The notes under the pieces were generated by a model that was given only the letters and a program-made list of their open reading frames with translations, was not told the DNA's origin and searched no databases. From Subtercola boreus (lineage in GTDB: Bacteria; Actinomycetota; Actinomycetes; Actinomycetales; Microbacteriaceae): DNA of 64,000 nt. Made by a program: the position numbers and the translations under genes. The stretch is taken from assembly GCF_003399625.1 (NCBI RefSeq), contig NZ_NBXA01000022.1:1-64000 (forward strand), given 5' to 3'. How positions within the stretch are numbered: position 1 is the stretch's first letter; each line of letters starts with the position of its first letter. Positions 44,887 to 53,877 of the stretch are shown in pieces.

Positions 44887-46389
44887 GTGACCCATGCCCA
44901 GACAAGCCCTTCGGGCATCCTGACCGAACGTGAGAAGCGACGCCTCACGAAGCCACAGAGCGAACGCGGAATCATCGCCACGCTCGCCTTCACGGGCCTC
45001 ATCGCCGCCTTCATGCAGACCCTCGTGACGCCGATCGTGCCCCAGCTGCCGATCCTGCTGAACACGAGCCCGTCGAACGCGACCTGGGTGCTGACAGCGA
45101 CGCTCCTCGCGGCGGCCGTCTCCATTCCCATCAGCGGCCGGCTCGGAGACATGTTCGGCAAGCGCCGCATCGTCATCGCCCTGCTGGCTCTGCTGCTGGT
45201 CGGTTCCGTGGTCTCCGCCCTCTCGAGCGACGTGCTGCTGATGATCGTGGGCCGGGTCCTGCAGGGAACCGGACTGGGTGTGATCGCGCTCGGCGTGAGC
45301 ATCCTCCGCGACGTCCTCCACCCGAAGCGTCTCGGCGGTGCGGTCGCCCTGGTGAGCGCGACGCTCGGAATCGGCGGCGCCGTCGGCCTGCCGATCTCCG
45401 CCCTGATCGCCCAGAACCTCGACTGGCACTTCCTGTTCTGGCTCTCCGGGCTACTCGCGCTCATCGCCCTCGTGCTGGTCTGGACCATCGTGCCGGTCAG
45501 CACCCTCCGCTCGGGCGGCTCGTTCGACTTCATCGGTGCGGTGCTGTTCGCGATCGGCCTGGTGGGCATCCTGCTGGCTGTCTCGAAGGGCGGCGAATGG
45601 GGCTGGGGCAGCCTCGCCACGATCGGGATGCTCGCGGGCGGTGTTCTCGTTCTGCTCGTCTTCGGCGTGTACGAACTCCGCATCGACAACCCGCTTGTCG
45701 ATCTGAGGATCGCGGCGCGCCGCACCGTGCTGCTGACGAACCTCGCCTCCATCACCGTCGGATTCGCCTTCTTCGCCAGCGCCGCGGTGCTGCCGCAGCT
45801 GCTCGAGTCGCCCACCGACACCGGTGTGGGGCTCGGCCAGACCCTGCTCGTGGCGAGCCTCTGCCTCACCCCCAGTGGTCTCGTGATGTTCTTCCTCTCG
45901 CCCGTCGCCGCTCGACTCAGCGCCGCACGAGGGCCGCGCACGAGCCTGGTGGTCGGTGGGCTCTTCATCGTGATCGCGTACGCGCTGGCCGTCGGCCTGA
46001 TGACCGAGGTCTGGCACGCCGTGCTCATCGCCACGATCACCGGTCTCGGTGTCGGGTTCGCCTACGCTGCCATGCCGACGCTCATCATGCGTGCCGTGCC
46101 GGCGAACGAGACGGCCGCGGCGAACGGTCTGAACTCGGTCATGCGCACCCTCGGCTCCACCGTGGCAGCTGCCGTGCTCGGCCTGATCCTCGCCTCGAAT
46201 GCCGTGGTCGTGAACGGCCACGCCATCCCGACGGCCGCGTCGTTCCAGCTCTGCTTCATCATCGCCGCCGTCATCGCCCTGATCGGCACGGTTCTGGCCT
46301 TCCTGCTGCCCAAGCACGAAGTGCCGACCGACACGGCGAGCATTCCCTCTGTGAAGACGGCGGACGCCGAGCGGGTCTCCGCCCGCTGA
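44887..46389 (+). CDS. MFS transporter, DHA2-type (14-helix drug/proton antiporter)
   Basis: This protein of about 500 residues has some 14 hydrophobic segments. The family-specific motif C-like region is LGIGGAVGLPISALIA, and motif A SGRLGDMFGKRR lies after helix 2. PTLIMRAVPANETAAANGLN is a late DHA2 landmark. Such transporters export drugs, dyes or metabolites. The start is uncertain: GTG 44887 or TTG 44881; neither has a ribosome site. It shares a short divergent promoter region with the Gfo/Idh/MocA gene. No TetR or MarR regulator is adjacent. Confidence 0.87.
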   Translation: MTHAQTSPSGILTEREKRRLTKPQSERGIIATLAFTGLIAAFMQTLVTPIVPQLPILLNTSPSNATWVLTATLLAAAVSIPISGRLGDMFGKRRIVIALLALLLVGSVVSALSSDVLLMIVGRVLQGTGLGVIALGVSILRDVLHPKRLGGAVALVSATLGIGGAVGLPISALIAQNLDWHFLFWLSGLLALIALVLVWTIVPVSTLRSGGSFDFIGAVLFAIGLVGILLAVSKGGEWGWGSLATIGMLAGGVLVLLVFGVYELRIDNPLVDLRIAARRTVLLTNLASITVGFAFFASAAVLPQLLESPTDTGVGLGQTLLVASLCLTPSGLVMFFLSPVAARLSAARGPRTSLVVGGLFIVIAYALAVGLMTEVWHAVLIATITGLGVGFAYAAMPTLIMRAVPANETAAANGLNSVMRTLGSTVAAAVLGLILASNAVVVNGHAIPTAASFQLCFIIAAVIALIGTVLAFLLPKHEVPTDTASIPSVKTADAERVSAR

Positions 46390-46462
46390 GCGCACACCGC
46401 GGCCGATTCCACACTGTCAACCGATATCGCGGGACGACCGCAGATGCCTAGGGTGAAGCACC

Positions 46463-48211
46463 ATGGATCCCGCTGAACTGCTGCTCATCCTGGCGGGTTC
46501 CCTCGCCGTCAGCGCTCTGGCGCGCTGGCGCGGCTGGCCGGCACCGCTCCTGGTCGTCGCCGTGGCGCTCGGCGTCTCGTTCATTCCCGGTGTTCCGAGC
46601 ATCGAGATCGATCCCGAGATCGTGCTGAGCGTCATCCTGCCGCCCCTGCTCTATTCAGCGGCTCTGGATGTCTCGTTCCAGAACTTCTCGCAGAGCCTCC
46701 GGCAGATCCGGCGGCTCGGGATCGGGCTGGTGGTGGTGACGGCGCTCGTCGTCGGGCTCGTCGCGTGGTGGCTGGTCCCCGCGCTCACTCTGCCCGGCGC
46801 CCTGCTCCTCGGGGCGATCGTGGCACCACCCGATGCTGTCTCCGCTTCGTCGATCGGTCGCCGGCTGGGGCTGCCCCGCCGAGTGATGACGGTGCTCTCG
46901 GGTGAGAGCCTGATCAACGACGCCGCCTCCCTGACCCTCTTCAAGGTGTTCGTCGCGATCATCGGCGGATCCATGCTGAGCGTGGGCGGTGTGCTCTGGA
47001 TGTTCGTGCTGGCGATCGTCGTGGGGCTGGCTGTCGGGCTGGTGATCGGTGTGCTGGTGCAATTCGTCCGCACCCGGGTTCCCGACTCGCTCGTCGGCAC
47101 GACCCTCGGGCTGCTCGTGCCCTTCGGCGCCTATGCCGCGGGTGAGGCCCTCGGCGGCTCGGGTGTGCTCGCGGTCGTGGCAGCGGGACTCTATGTGGGC
47201 TACAACTCCCCGAAGACCGGCTACGAGACCCGGCTGCAGGAGCGCCCGGTGTGGGCCTCGATCGACCTCCTGCTGGAGGGCTTCGTGTTCGCCCTGATCG
47301 GACTGCAGGTCGCCGACGTCGTGCGGGCGGTGTCGGGCAGCTCGCTCGGCCTCGCCCGGTCGGCAGCCCTCGCCGGCGCCGTGTTCGTGGTCGTGCTGCT
47401 CGTTCGTCCGGCCTACGTGTTCGCCACCTACTACCGCACCAAGGGGCAGCGGAACCTCGGCAGGCGGCTCGGCAGGCATCTGGTCGAGCGGATGCCGGGC
47501 ATCCGGAGGCTCGGCATCGTTCGGCGCGGCCGTGCGCACCGGAGCGAGCATCCGCAGCCGCAGTTCAGCAGGCGCGAACTCGTGGTCGTCTCGTGGACCG
47601 GGATGCGCGGGGTCGTCACCCTGGCCTCGGCTGCGGCCGTGCCCACCATGGCCGCCTCCGGTGAGTTCGCCGGCCGCGAGACGATCACGCTGGTGGCCTT
47701 TGTCGTGACCGTCGGCACACTGCTGCTGCAGGGACTGAGCCTGCCGTGGATCATCCGTCGCCTGAACGTGATCGACAGCGGACAGGAAGAGCGCGACGGC
47801 GTCGAGGAGGTGCGGATCTTCGAGCTCAGCGTGCGGGAGGCGAACGACTACATCGACCAGCACCGCGAGAAGTGGGGCACGAAGTACGGTCTCGACGAGC
47901 TCGACGGATCGATCGAGATCCTGAAGCAGCAGTACGAACGCCAGGCGACCGTTCTGCTCGATGAGAACGAACTCGACCAGCAGGACATCGACGCCCCCGG
48001 CCTCGACACGGCCGAGGCGGAGAAGCCCCGGCTCAGCGGGCCCCAGCTCACGTCGCTCCGCCGGGAGCTCATCGACTTCCGGCGGTCGGTCGTGCTGCGG
48101 CAGCGGAATGCCGGCGAACTCGACGAGGACGTCATGCGGAGCGTGTTGCGCGGGCTCGACGCCGAGGAGCTGGCGCTCGACACGTCGACGGTGACCCGCA
48201 ACAGGTCCTGA
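46463..48211 (+). CDS. CPA1-type sodium/proton antiporter (NhaP/YjcE-like)
   Basis: This 582-residue antiporter has about 12 helices in the first ~440 residues and a long charged cytoplasmic tail (about 441-582) with coiled-coil-like segments. The ion-binding helix holds GESLINDAASLTLFKVF with the Asn-Asp pair, and the earlier GAIVAPPDAVSASSIGRRLG is the CPA1 crossover region. WTGMRGVVTLASAAAVP is another family block. It should exchange Na+ or K+ for protons at the cytoplasmic membrane. TAGGGT lies 8 nt before the ATG. It is the first of several cation-handling genes here. Confidence 0.92.
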   Translation: MDPAELLLILAGSLAVSALARWRGWPAPLLVVAVALGVSFIPGVPSIEIDPEIVLSVILPPLLYSAALDVSFQNFSQSLRQIRRLGIGLVVVTALVVGLVAWWLVPALTLPGALLLGAIVAPPDAVSASSIGRRLGLPRRVMTVLSGESLINDAASLTLFKVFVAIIGGSMLSVGGVLWMFVLAIVVGLAVGLVIGVLVQFVRTRVPDSLVGTTLGLLVPFGAYAAGEALGGSGVLAVVAAGLYVGYNSPKTGYETRLQERPVWASIDLLLEGFVFALIGLQVADVVRAVSGSSLGLARSAALAGAVFVVVLLVRPAYVFATYYRTKGQRNLGRRLGRHLVERMPGIRRLGIVRRGRAHRSEHPQPQFSRRELVVVSWTGMRGVVTLASAAAVPTMAASGEFAGRETITLVAFVVTVGTLLLQGLSLPWIIRRLNVIDSGQEERDGVEEVRIFELSVREANDYIDQHREKWGTKYGLDELDGSIEILKQQYERQATVLLDENELDQQDIDAPGLDTAEAEKPRLSGPQLTSLRRELIDFRRSVVLRQRNAGELDEDVMRSVLRGLDAEELALDTSTVTRNRS

Positions 48212-48239
48212 CCGGTATCGTGGGATCCGATGGGTTCTG

Positions 48240-49193
48240 ATGAGTTCTGACGCGGAGCAGGGCGGTTCGCCCGGGGGTGCTGGGAGCGCCGCCTGGGCGA
48301 TCGGGCACGTGCCGTTCGCCCGTGGGTTCTACGCCGGCAGGCGCGTGCGCGGCGTCGAGGTTCGCGAGGAGACCCTGGCCGCCCCCTTCGACACCGTTCG
48401 CCTGAAACGCCACGAACGCGTGGGCGGTGCGGATGTCGGCGGTGCCGGGGCAGCCGCTCCCCTCGTGGTGTTCTTCCCCGACGCCGAAGCCGTCTCCGCG
48501 CGTGGGCGGAGAAGCGGCGACTGGCTGGCCGCTTCGCTCGCCCGGCGGCTGCCGGTCGTGGTGGTGACGGTGCAGATTCCCGCTGCGGTGCTCGACGACA
48601 GGGAGGCGGCGTTCGAAGCACTGCTCCGTGCGCTCGGGGCGGGCGGTGGCGGCAGCAGCGGCAGCGGTGCAAGCGGCGGCAGTGCCAGCGGCGCCGGCGG
48701 CGACCCGAAGATCGCGCTCGTCGGCGTGGGCACGGGCGGAGCCCTGGCCGCCCGCACCGCGATGCGGGCCAGGGACACCCGCGACGTGCCCGATAGCGCG
48801 GTTTCGGTTTCCGAGGTGCCCGGCGGGCCGCGCATCCAGAGGCAGGCGCTCATCTCCCCCGATTTCGCGCTGCTCACCGGGCCTCCCGCCACGGAGGACG
48901 CCCTCCGCACGTCGCTCGTGGCCCGGCTCTCCGAACTCCCCGCGACACTCGTGCAGCAGTACGGCGATCGTGCAGCGAGCCGAAGCGACCCCTCCCAGAA
49001 TCTCGTCGAGCTGCTCCGCGAATCGGGGGTGGCCGTGCGCTCCATCGCCTACCCGCCCCAGCGCCTCGACTGGACAGAGTACCCGCGTGCAGTACGGAGC
49101 TCCAGCCGTGCACTCGACGACCTCGTCGCGTTCCTCGAGCGGGGTATCGTTACCGACGGATTCGACGTCGTACCGGCGTGGAACCTGCACTGA
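48240..49193 (+). CDS. Alpha/beta-hydrolase-like protein without a serine nucleophile
   Basis: This 317-residue protein resembles an alpha/beta-hydrolase core: a first strand APLVVFFPDAEAV, a second RLPVVVVTVQIP, and the elbow position IALVGVGTGGALAA. In that elbow the usual G-x-S-x-G reads G-V-G-T-G, so the nucleophile Ser is missing. A Gly/Ser linker of ~18 residues separates the helix from the elbow (48643-48700). A C-terminal helix ends in PAWNLH. It may bind a ligand or partner rather than act as an enzyme. I do not recognise a named family. Its stop codon begins a 17 bp tandem repeat. Confidence 0.65.
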   Translation: MSSDAEQGGSPGGAGSAAWAIGHVPFARGFYAGRRVRGVEVREETLAAPFDTVRLKRHERVGGADVGGAGAAAPLVVFFPDAEAVSARGRRSGDWLAASLARRLPVVVVTVQIPAAVLDDREAAFEALLRALGAGGGGSSGSGASGGSASGAGGDPKIALVGVGTGGALAARTAMRARDTRDVPDSAVSVSEVPGGPRIQRQALISPDFALLTGPPATEDALRTSLVARLSELPATLVQQYGDRAASRSDPSQNLVELLRESGVAVRSIAYPPQRLDWTEYPRAVRSSSRALDDLVAFLERGIVTDGFDVVPAWNLH

Positions 49194-49258
49194 TCCCCAC
49201 ACCGCCCTGATCCCCGCACCGCCCTGATCCCCACACCGCCCTGATCCCCGCACCTCAA
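49191..49258 (+). repeat. 17-bp tandem repeat starting at a stop codon (4 copies)
   Basis: Four 17 bp units start at 49191, 49208, 49225 and 49242, each beginning TGATCCCC. Units 1 and 3 are identical, and units 2 and 4 share CCCCGCACC, so a 34 bp dimer has been duplicated. The first TGA is the stop of the upstream gene. The KimA-like gene begins 12 bp later. Confidence 0.9.
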
Positions 49259-49269
49259 CCGCACCGAGG

Positions 49270-51264
49270 ATGGCCATGCCCGCACCCGACACCGACAAGG
49301 CGAACGCCCGGCACCACGTGATACCCGATCCGGAGGCCAGACCCCAGAGCCGACTCCGACAGTGGCTGCTCCAGGGCCTCGTCGACCAGTCGGGGCGCTA
49401 CCAGGGCTCCTACGGCGTGAAGGTCGAGAAGACGCACTCCTGGTGGCGGGTGATGTGCCTGACCGGCGTCGACTACTTCTCGACCCTCGGCTACCAGCCC
49501 GCGATCGCCGCACTTGCGGCCGGGTTGCTCTCGCCGTTCGCCACGATCGTGCTGCTGCTGCTCACCCTGTTCGGCGCCCTGCCGGTGTACCGCCGGGTCG
49601 CTCGCGAGAGCTTCAAGGGCGAGGGTTCGATCGCGATGCTCGAGCGGCTGCTGCCCTGGTGGGGTGGCAAGCTCTTCGTGCTGGTGCTGCTGGGGTTCGC
49701 CGCCACCGACTTCATGATCACGATCACCCTGTCGGCCGCCGACGCCTCGGCGCACGCCATCGAGAACCCGTTCGCGCCGTCGTGGTTCCACGGCAACGAG
49801 GTCATCATCACTCTCGTGCTGGTGGCGCTGCTCGGGGCCGTCTTCATCCGCGGCTTCAAGGAGGCCATCGGCATCGCCACCGTGCTCGTCGCGGTCTACC
49901 TGGTGCTGAACTTCGTCGTGGTGCTCGTGTCGATCGTCCACGTGTTCGAGAACACCGTTGTGATCACCAACTGGTGGGAGGCGCTGAACGCGCAGCACGG
50001 CAACCCGCTGGTCATGGTGGGCATAGCGCTGATCGTCTTCCCGAAGCTCGCCCTCGGCCTGTCCGGCTTCGAGACCGGCGTGGCCGTGATGCCGCAGATC
50101 ACCGGCAGCCCGGGCGACACTCCCGAGCAGCCGACCGGGCGCATCCGGGGAACCTGGCGCCTCCTCACGACGGCCGCCGTCATCATGAGCACCTTCCTCA
50201 TCACGTCGAGCTTCGTCACCACGCTGCTCATCCCGCAGGCAGAGTTCCAGGCGGGTGGGCAGGCCAACGGCCGCGCCCTGGCCTATCTCGCACACGAGTA
50301 CCTCGGCAGTGCCTTCGGAACGATCTACGACATCTCGACCATCGCCATCCTCTGGTTCGCCGGCGCTTCGGCCATGGCGGGCCTGCTGAACCTCGTGCCC
50401 CGGTACCTGCCCCGCTACGGTATGGCCCCGCAGTGGGTGCGCGCGGTCAGGCCGCTCGTGCTCGTGTTCACCAGCATCGCCTTCATCATCACCCTCGCCT
50501 TCAAGGCCAGTGTGGATGCCCAGGGCGGCGCCTATGCGACAGGAGTGCTCGTGCTGATCACCTCCGCCTCGGTCGCGGTCACCCTGTCTGCCCGTCGCCA
50601 GCGGCAGAAGAAGCGCACGGTCGGGTTCGGCATCGTCGCGCTGGTCTTCGTCTACACGACCATCGCGAACGTGTTCGAGCGGCCCGACGGCGTGCGCATC
50701 GCGGCGCTGTTCATCCTGGCGATCCTCGTCGTGTCGCTGGTCTCCCGCGTGCAGCGCTCGTTCCAGTTGCGGGCCACTTCGGTGACGCTCGACGAGACCG
50801 CTCTGGAGTTCCTCCGGGCCGATGCCGAACTCAGGGTGATCCACCTCATTGCGAACGAGCCCGACGACGGCAGCGCGCTCGAGTACCGCATCAAGAACAA
50901 GGAGGAGCGGCACGACAGCCACATTCCGAACTCGGCGAGGATCATCTTCATCGAGGTCTATCCGGCCGACTCATCGAACTTCGAGGAGGATCTGGTCGTT
51001 CGCGGAGTGACCAAGCACGGTTACCGGGTGCTCGAGGTGCGAAGCGGCAACGTGCCCAACACGCTCGCCGTGGTGATGCTGACGATCCGCGACGAGACGG
51101 GGGTCGTGCCAGAGATCTACTTCGAGTGGACGGAGGGCAACCCCGTGTCGAACATGCTCCGTTTTCTGATCACCGGCAGCGGCGAGGTCGCGCCGGTCAC
51201 CCGCGAGGTGCTCCGCGAGGCGGAGAAGAACGTCACGCTCCGCCCGGCCGTGCACGTGAGCTGA
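49270..51264 (+). CDS. APC superfamily permease, KimA-like potassium importer
   Basis: This is a 664-residue transporter with about 12 helices (residues ~65-500) and a ~160-residue cytoplasmic C-terminal domain. The motif [20 protein letters not shown] after the first amphipathic segment is the hallmark of the KimA/YdaO group, high-affinity K+/H+ symporters controlled by c-di-AMP in Bacillus. [17 protein letters not shown] is the broken sixth helix of APC folds. Substrate assignment is by similarity and by context (antiporter upstream, K+ channel downstream). The start could also be the second ATG, at 49276. I see no ydaO-type riboswitch in the short gap before it. Confidence 0.8.
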   Translation: MAMPAPDTDKANARHHVIPDPEARPQSRLRQWLLQGLVDQSGRYQGSYGVKVEKTHSWWRVMCLTGVDYFSTLGYQPAIAALAAGLLSPFATIVLLLLTLFGALPVYRRVARESFKGEGSIAMLERLLPWWGGKLFVLVLLGFAATDFMITITLSAADASAHAIENPFAPSWFHGNEVIITLVLVALLGAVFIRGFKEAIGIATVLVAVYLVLNFVVVLVSIVHVFENTVVITNWWEALNAQHGNPLVMVGIALIVFPKLALGLSGFETGVAVMPQITGSPGDTPEQPTGRIRGTWRLLTTAAVIMSTFLITSSFVTTLLIPQAEFQAGGQANGRALAYLAHEYLGSAFGTIYDISTIAILWFAGASAMAGLLNLVPRYLPRYGMAPQWVRAVRPLVLVFTSIAFIITLAFKASVDAQGGAYATGVLVLITSASVAVTLSARRQRQKKRTVGFGIVALVFVYTTIANVFERPDGVRIAALFILAILVVSLVSRVQRSFQLRATSVTLDETALEFLRADAELRVIHLIANEPDDGSALEYRIKNKEERHDSHIPNSARIIFIEVYPADSSNFEEDLVVRGVTKHGYRVLEVRSGNVPNTLAVVMLTIRDETGVVPEIYFEWTEGNPVSNMLRFLITGSGEVAPVTREVLREAEKNVTLRPAVHVS

Positions 51265-51278
51265 TCCGGGAACAGGGC

Positions 51279-52126
51279 CTAACCCTTCGGAGTCTCCTCC
51301 CGGAGCGCCCGCAACTCCGCGGTGAACACCTCGCGCGAGTGCGCCATCTCGGCCCGCAGCTCGTCGATCTGCCGCGACAGGGCGTCGACATGGTCGACGT
51401 TCGCCCGCTGCACCTGCACCTCGCTGCTCCGCACGCGGTCGACCAGCCAGCTGGCGAGGGTCGCGGTCACCACACCGAGAAGGGCGATGCCCGCGATCAT
51501 CAGTCCGACCGCGATCATCCGCCCCTCCACCGTGACTGGCGTGTAGTCGCCGTAACCGACCGTCGTGATGGTGACGAAGGCCCACCACAGCGCGTCGCCG
51601 AACGAGACGATGGATGCCCCGGTGCGTTCTGCTCGGAGTCCAGGATGCCGAGGGCCGCGATCAGCACGAGCAGGCCGGCGGACCCGATCACGTAGGTGGC
51701 CACGCGTCCGCGGAACGCTGTGCCCGCCGTGCGCTGCAACACGGAGAACAGCATGACCAACCGCAGGAGCCGGAGGGGGCGCAGCAGCGGCAGCACGACG
51801 ATCAGGAACTCGAGGATGTGCGTGAAGAACCACCGCCACCGGCGCGGAGCGAGGTAGAGGTTCGCGACGTAGTTCACCACGAAGACGCCCCAGACCGCCC
51901 ACATGACGATCTCGGCGACGAAGTTGGCCTCGTCGTGGAGGTTGCCGATCACATCCCACGAATACGCGATGAGGAACACCAGCGACACCGCGGTGAGCGG
52001 CCACTCCATGCGGGCGTTCCAGGAGGCCTGGCCCTCGATTCCGCGAACGATCGGCACCCTGTGCAGCTCGACCTGCTCGTCAAGGGTGCGGGCCCGCCGT
52101 CGGGGCAGGATCCTCGGAATGCTCAT
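51279..52126 (-). pseudogene. Voltage-gated-like potassium channel, broken by a single-base frameshift
   Basis: The first part (from ATG 52126, MSIPRILPRRRARTLDEQ) gives about 170 residues with 4-5 hydrophobic helices, including an arginine-bearing LLRPLRLLRLVMLF S4-like segment. The pore helix and filter, ITTVGYGDYTP, then a last helix and a coiled-coil tail, lie in another frame to stop 51279. The two join if one G is added to the GGGG run at 51617-51620 (CCCC on the + strand). The full product would be about 282 residues, normal for a six-helix K+ channel. It is either a true inactivating deletion or a homopolymer sequencing error. Confidence 0.85.
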
Positions 52127-52234
52127 CGTGACCCCACTCGACGGGCGGCCACAGTGCGCCGCGGAAGGCTGCAGAACGTGCCCCCAGCCTAGTGCGAGGG
52201 TCCGCATCCCGGCGGCGGGGCGGGGCGGGGGCGC

Positions 52235-53812
52235 TCAGGCGCCGGGCAGCCACTTCTTCGCGGTGAGGAACTCGCCGCGGGCGCGGGCGTAGTCCTCGAT
52301 CGCGCGGTCGGCGCGCTGCTGCTCCAGCGCGTGCAGACGGCCGTACCCGAAGGTGTTCTCGCCGGCCTCGGCGGCGGCTCCGGCAGTGGCGTACAGCAGC
52401 CGCTGGAGCGCCACGCTGTCGCGGTACTCCCCCAGCGCATCCTGCACCCGCTCCGCGGCGGAGGCGAGGCGCGCGACCTTCTCGCCGAACACCGCCGTTC
52501 CCGCGAACGCGGTGTCGCCCGAGGTCACCGCCTCGATGCCGAACCGCAGCCGCCGGGCGGCTTTCCGCACCACGTGCACCCGGGCATTCCACTCGTCGGG
52601 GTTGCCCGCCTTCGCAACGGCCTTCATCCGTCTCTTCACCCGCCGGAAGTCCGCGGTGATCGGCCGGCCGAGCACCTTCGTGGCGCGCCCGGCCGATCTC
52701 TTGCCGAGCCGGGCTGCGTCGCCCGTGCCGGCGGCGAACGCTTCGAGAGAATCGAGCAGCCGGAAGTACCGTGCGCTCGACAGGATGCGCTGCAGGTAGC
52801 CGAGCGAGCGCTGGTACTCCGCCTCCTTGTCGGAGACGAGGCGCGCGAGCACCGCTTCGTGCATACGCTTGTTCGCCTGTGAGCGCACGAGATTCCGCGC
52901 CCTGTCGTGCATGACCTGCGGGTCGCGGGTGTCGCCGAGCACGGTTCCGAGTTCGGCGAGCTCCCGCTCGAGCCGCTTCGCCTCGTCGGAGTCCAGCACC
53001 GACCGGTAGGTGGCGAGGATGCTCCGCAGCCGCCGCACGGAGGAGCGCATCGTGTGCACCGCACCCGCTTCGTCTTGGCGAACGAGTGGATCGGCCTGCT
53101 TCAGCCGTTCCGTCTGCACAGCGATCGCGGCACGGAGCACATCACCCGCCGAGCTCTTGCCGCTGAGCGGTCGCCGGGGTTCCCGCTCCCCCAACCGCTC
53201 GCGGCCGAGCGCGTGGGCGAGCTTCGAGACGCTCGCCGACGGCCGGGCACCAGCCGTCTCGAGCTTCTTCTCGATGGCGTCGAGCAGCAGAGCGCGCTTC
53301 CGCGGCGAGCCGGGAGCGTCGTCGGTGAGTTCGACCTCCCATTCGCGCCAGACCCGCAGCTGGGCGGTGGCGACATCCCCGGCCGACACCAGGTCGTCGG
53401 CGATCTCGGCGAGCGCCACGTCGTCGCCGTCGTGGAGGCAGGTCGTCGTGCGGGTCGTGGTCAGTCGGGCGACAGGAGCGAGCGGATGATCGCGCACGTG
53501 CACCAGCACGAGGTCGAGCACGGCCTCGGGGATCGGTCCGTCGTCGCCGAGCGGCCAGTGCAGCTCCAACCGGCCCTCGTCGCCCGGCAGTTTGATGTGC
53601 CAGCCCTCGTCGGAGCCGCCCTCGCGGCGCCGGAGCACGATCCGCTGGGCTGCGAGATGGAGTTCCGCGGTGTCGTAGTAGACCGCGTGCAGCGTCACCG
53701 TCTCGGGGTCGGAGACCCGCGCGACCTGGGCCACCCCGGTCAGATCCGGCACGACGGTCTGGTCGTCGACGTCGTACTTCCGCTCGATCTCGATGTGCAC
53801 CTGATGATTCAT
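52235..53812 (-). CDS. CYTH and CHAD domain protein
   Basis: This is a 525-residue protein. The N-terminal CYTH domain (about 1-210) has HIEIERKYDV (the E-x-E-x-K motif), VYYDTAEL, RIVLRRREGG and HIKLPG strands, which line a triphosphate tunnel. The C-terminal CHAD domain (about 225-515) is a helical bundle with histidines and arginines: VHTMRSSVRRLRSILATYR and VHVVRKAARRLRFGIEAV. CHAD domains bind polyphosphate. CYTH-CHAD fusions are thought to bind or hydrolyse inorganic polyphosphate or triphosphate. It stands alone between the broken channel and the S9 peptidase; 52127-52234 shows nothing I can assign. Confidence 0.92.
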   Translation of the reverse strand: MNHQVHIEIERKYDVDDQTVVPDLTGVAQVARVSDPETVTLHAVYYDTAELHLAAQRIVLRRREGGSDEGWHIKLPGDEGRLELHWPLGDDGPIPEAVLDLVLVHVRDHPLAPVARLTTTRTTTCLHDGDDVALAEIADDLVSAGDVATAQLRVWREWEVELTDDAPGSPRKRALLLDAIEKKLETAGARPSASVSKLAHALGRERLGEREPRRPLSGKSSAGDVLRAAIAVQTERLKQADPLVRQDEAGAVHTMRSSVRRLRSILATYRSVLDSDEAKRLERELAELGTVLGDTRDPQVMHDRARNLVRSQANKRMHEAVLARLVSDKEAEYQRSLGYLQRILSSARYFRLLDSLEAFAAGTGDAARLGKRSAGRATKVLGRPITADFRRVKRRMKAVAKAGNPDEWNARVHVVRKAARRLRFGIEAVTSGDTAFAGTAVFGEKVARLASAAERVQDALGEYRDSVALQRLLYATAGAAAEAGENTFGYGRLHALEQQRADRAIEDYARARGEFLTAKKWLPGA

Positions 53813-53865
53813 GCCCGTTGCCCCGACCCTCTTGCCTTCGACTCCGCCTTACACGCTAACTCAAC

Positions 53866-53871
53866 TACGGT
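53866..53871 (+). promoter_or_regulatory. Predicted -10 element of the S9 peptidase gene (leaderless start)
   Basis: TACGGT ends 6 nt before ATG 53878; there is no Shine-Dalgarno sequence. Confidence 0.58.
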
Positions 53872-53877
53872 GGATGC

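Noticed and set aside
49191-49258. CRISPR-like array
   Set aside because: Units are contiguous without spacers; a simple tandem repeat.
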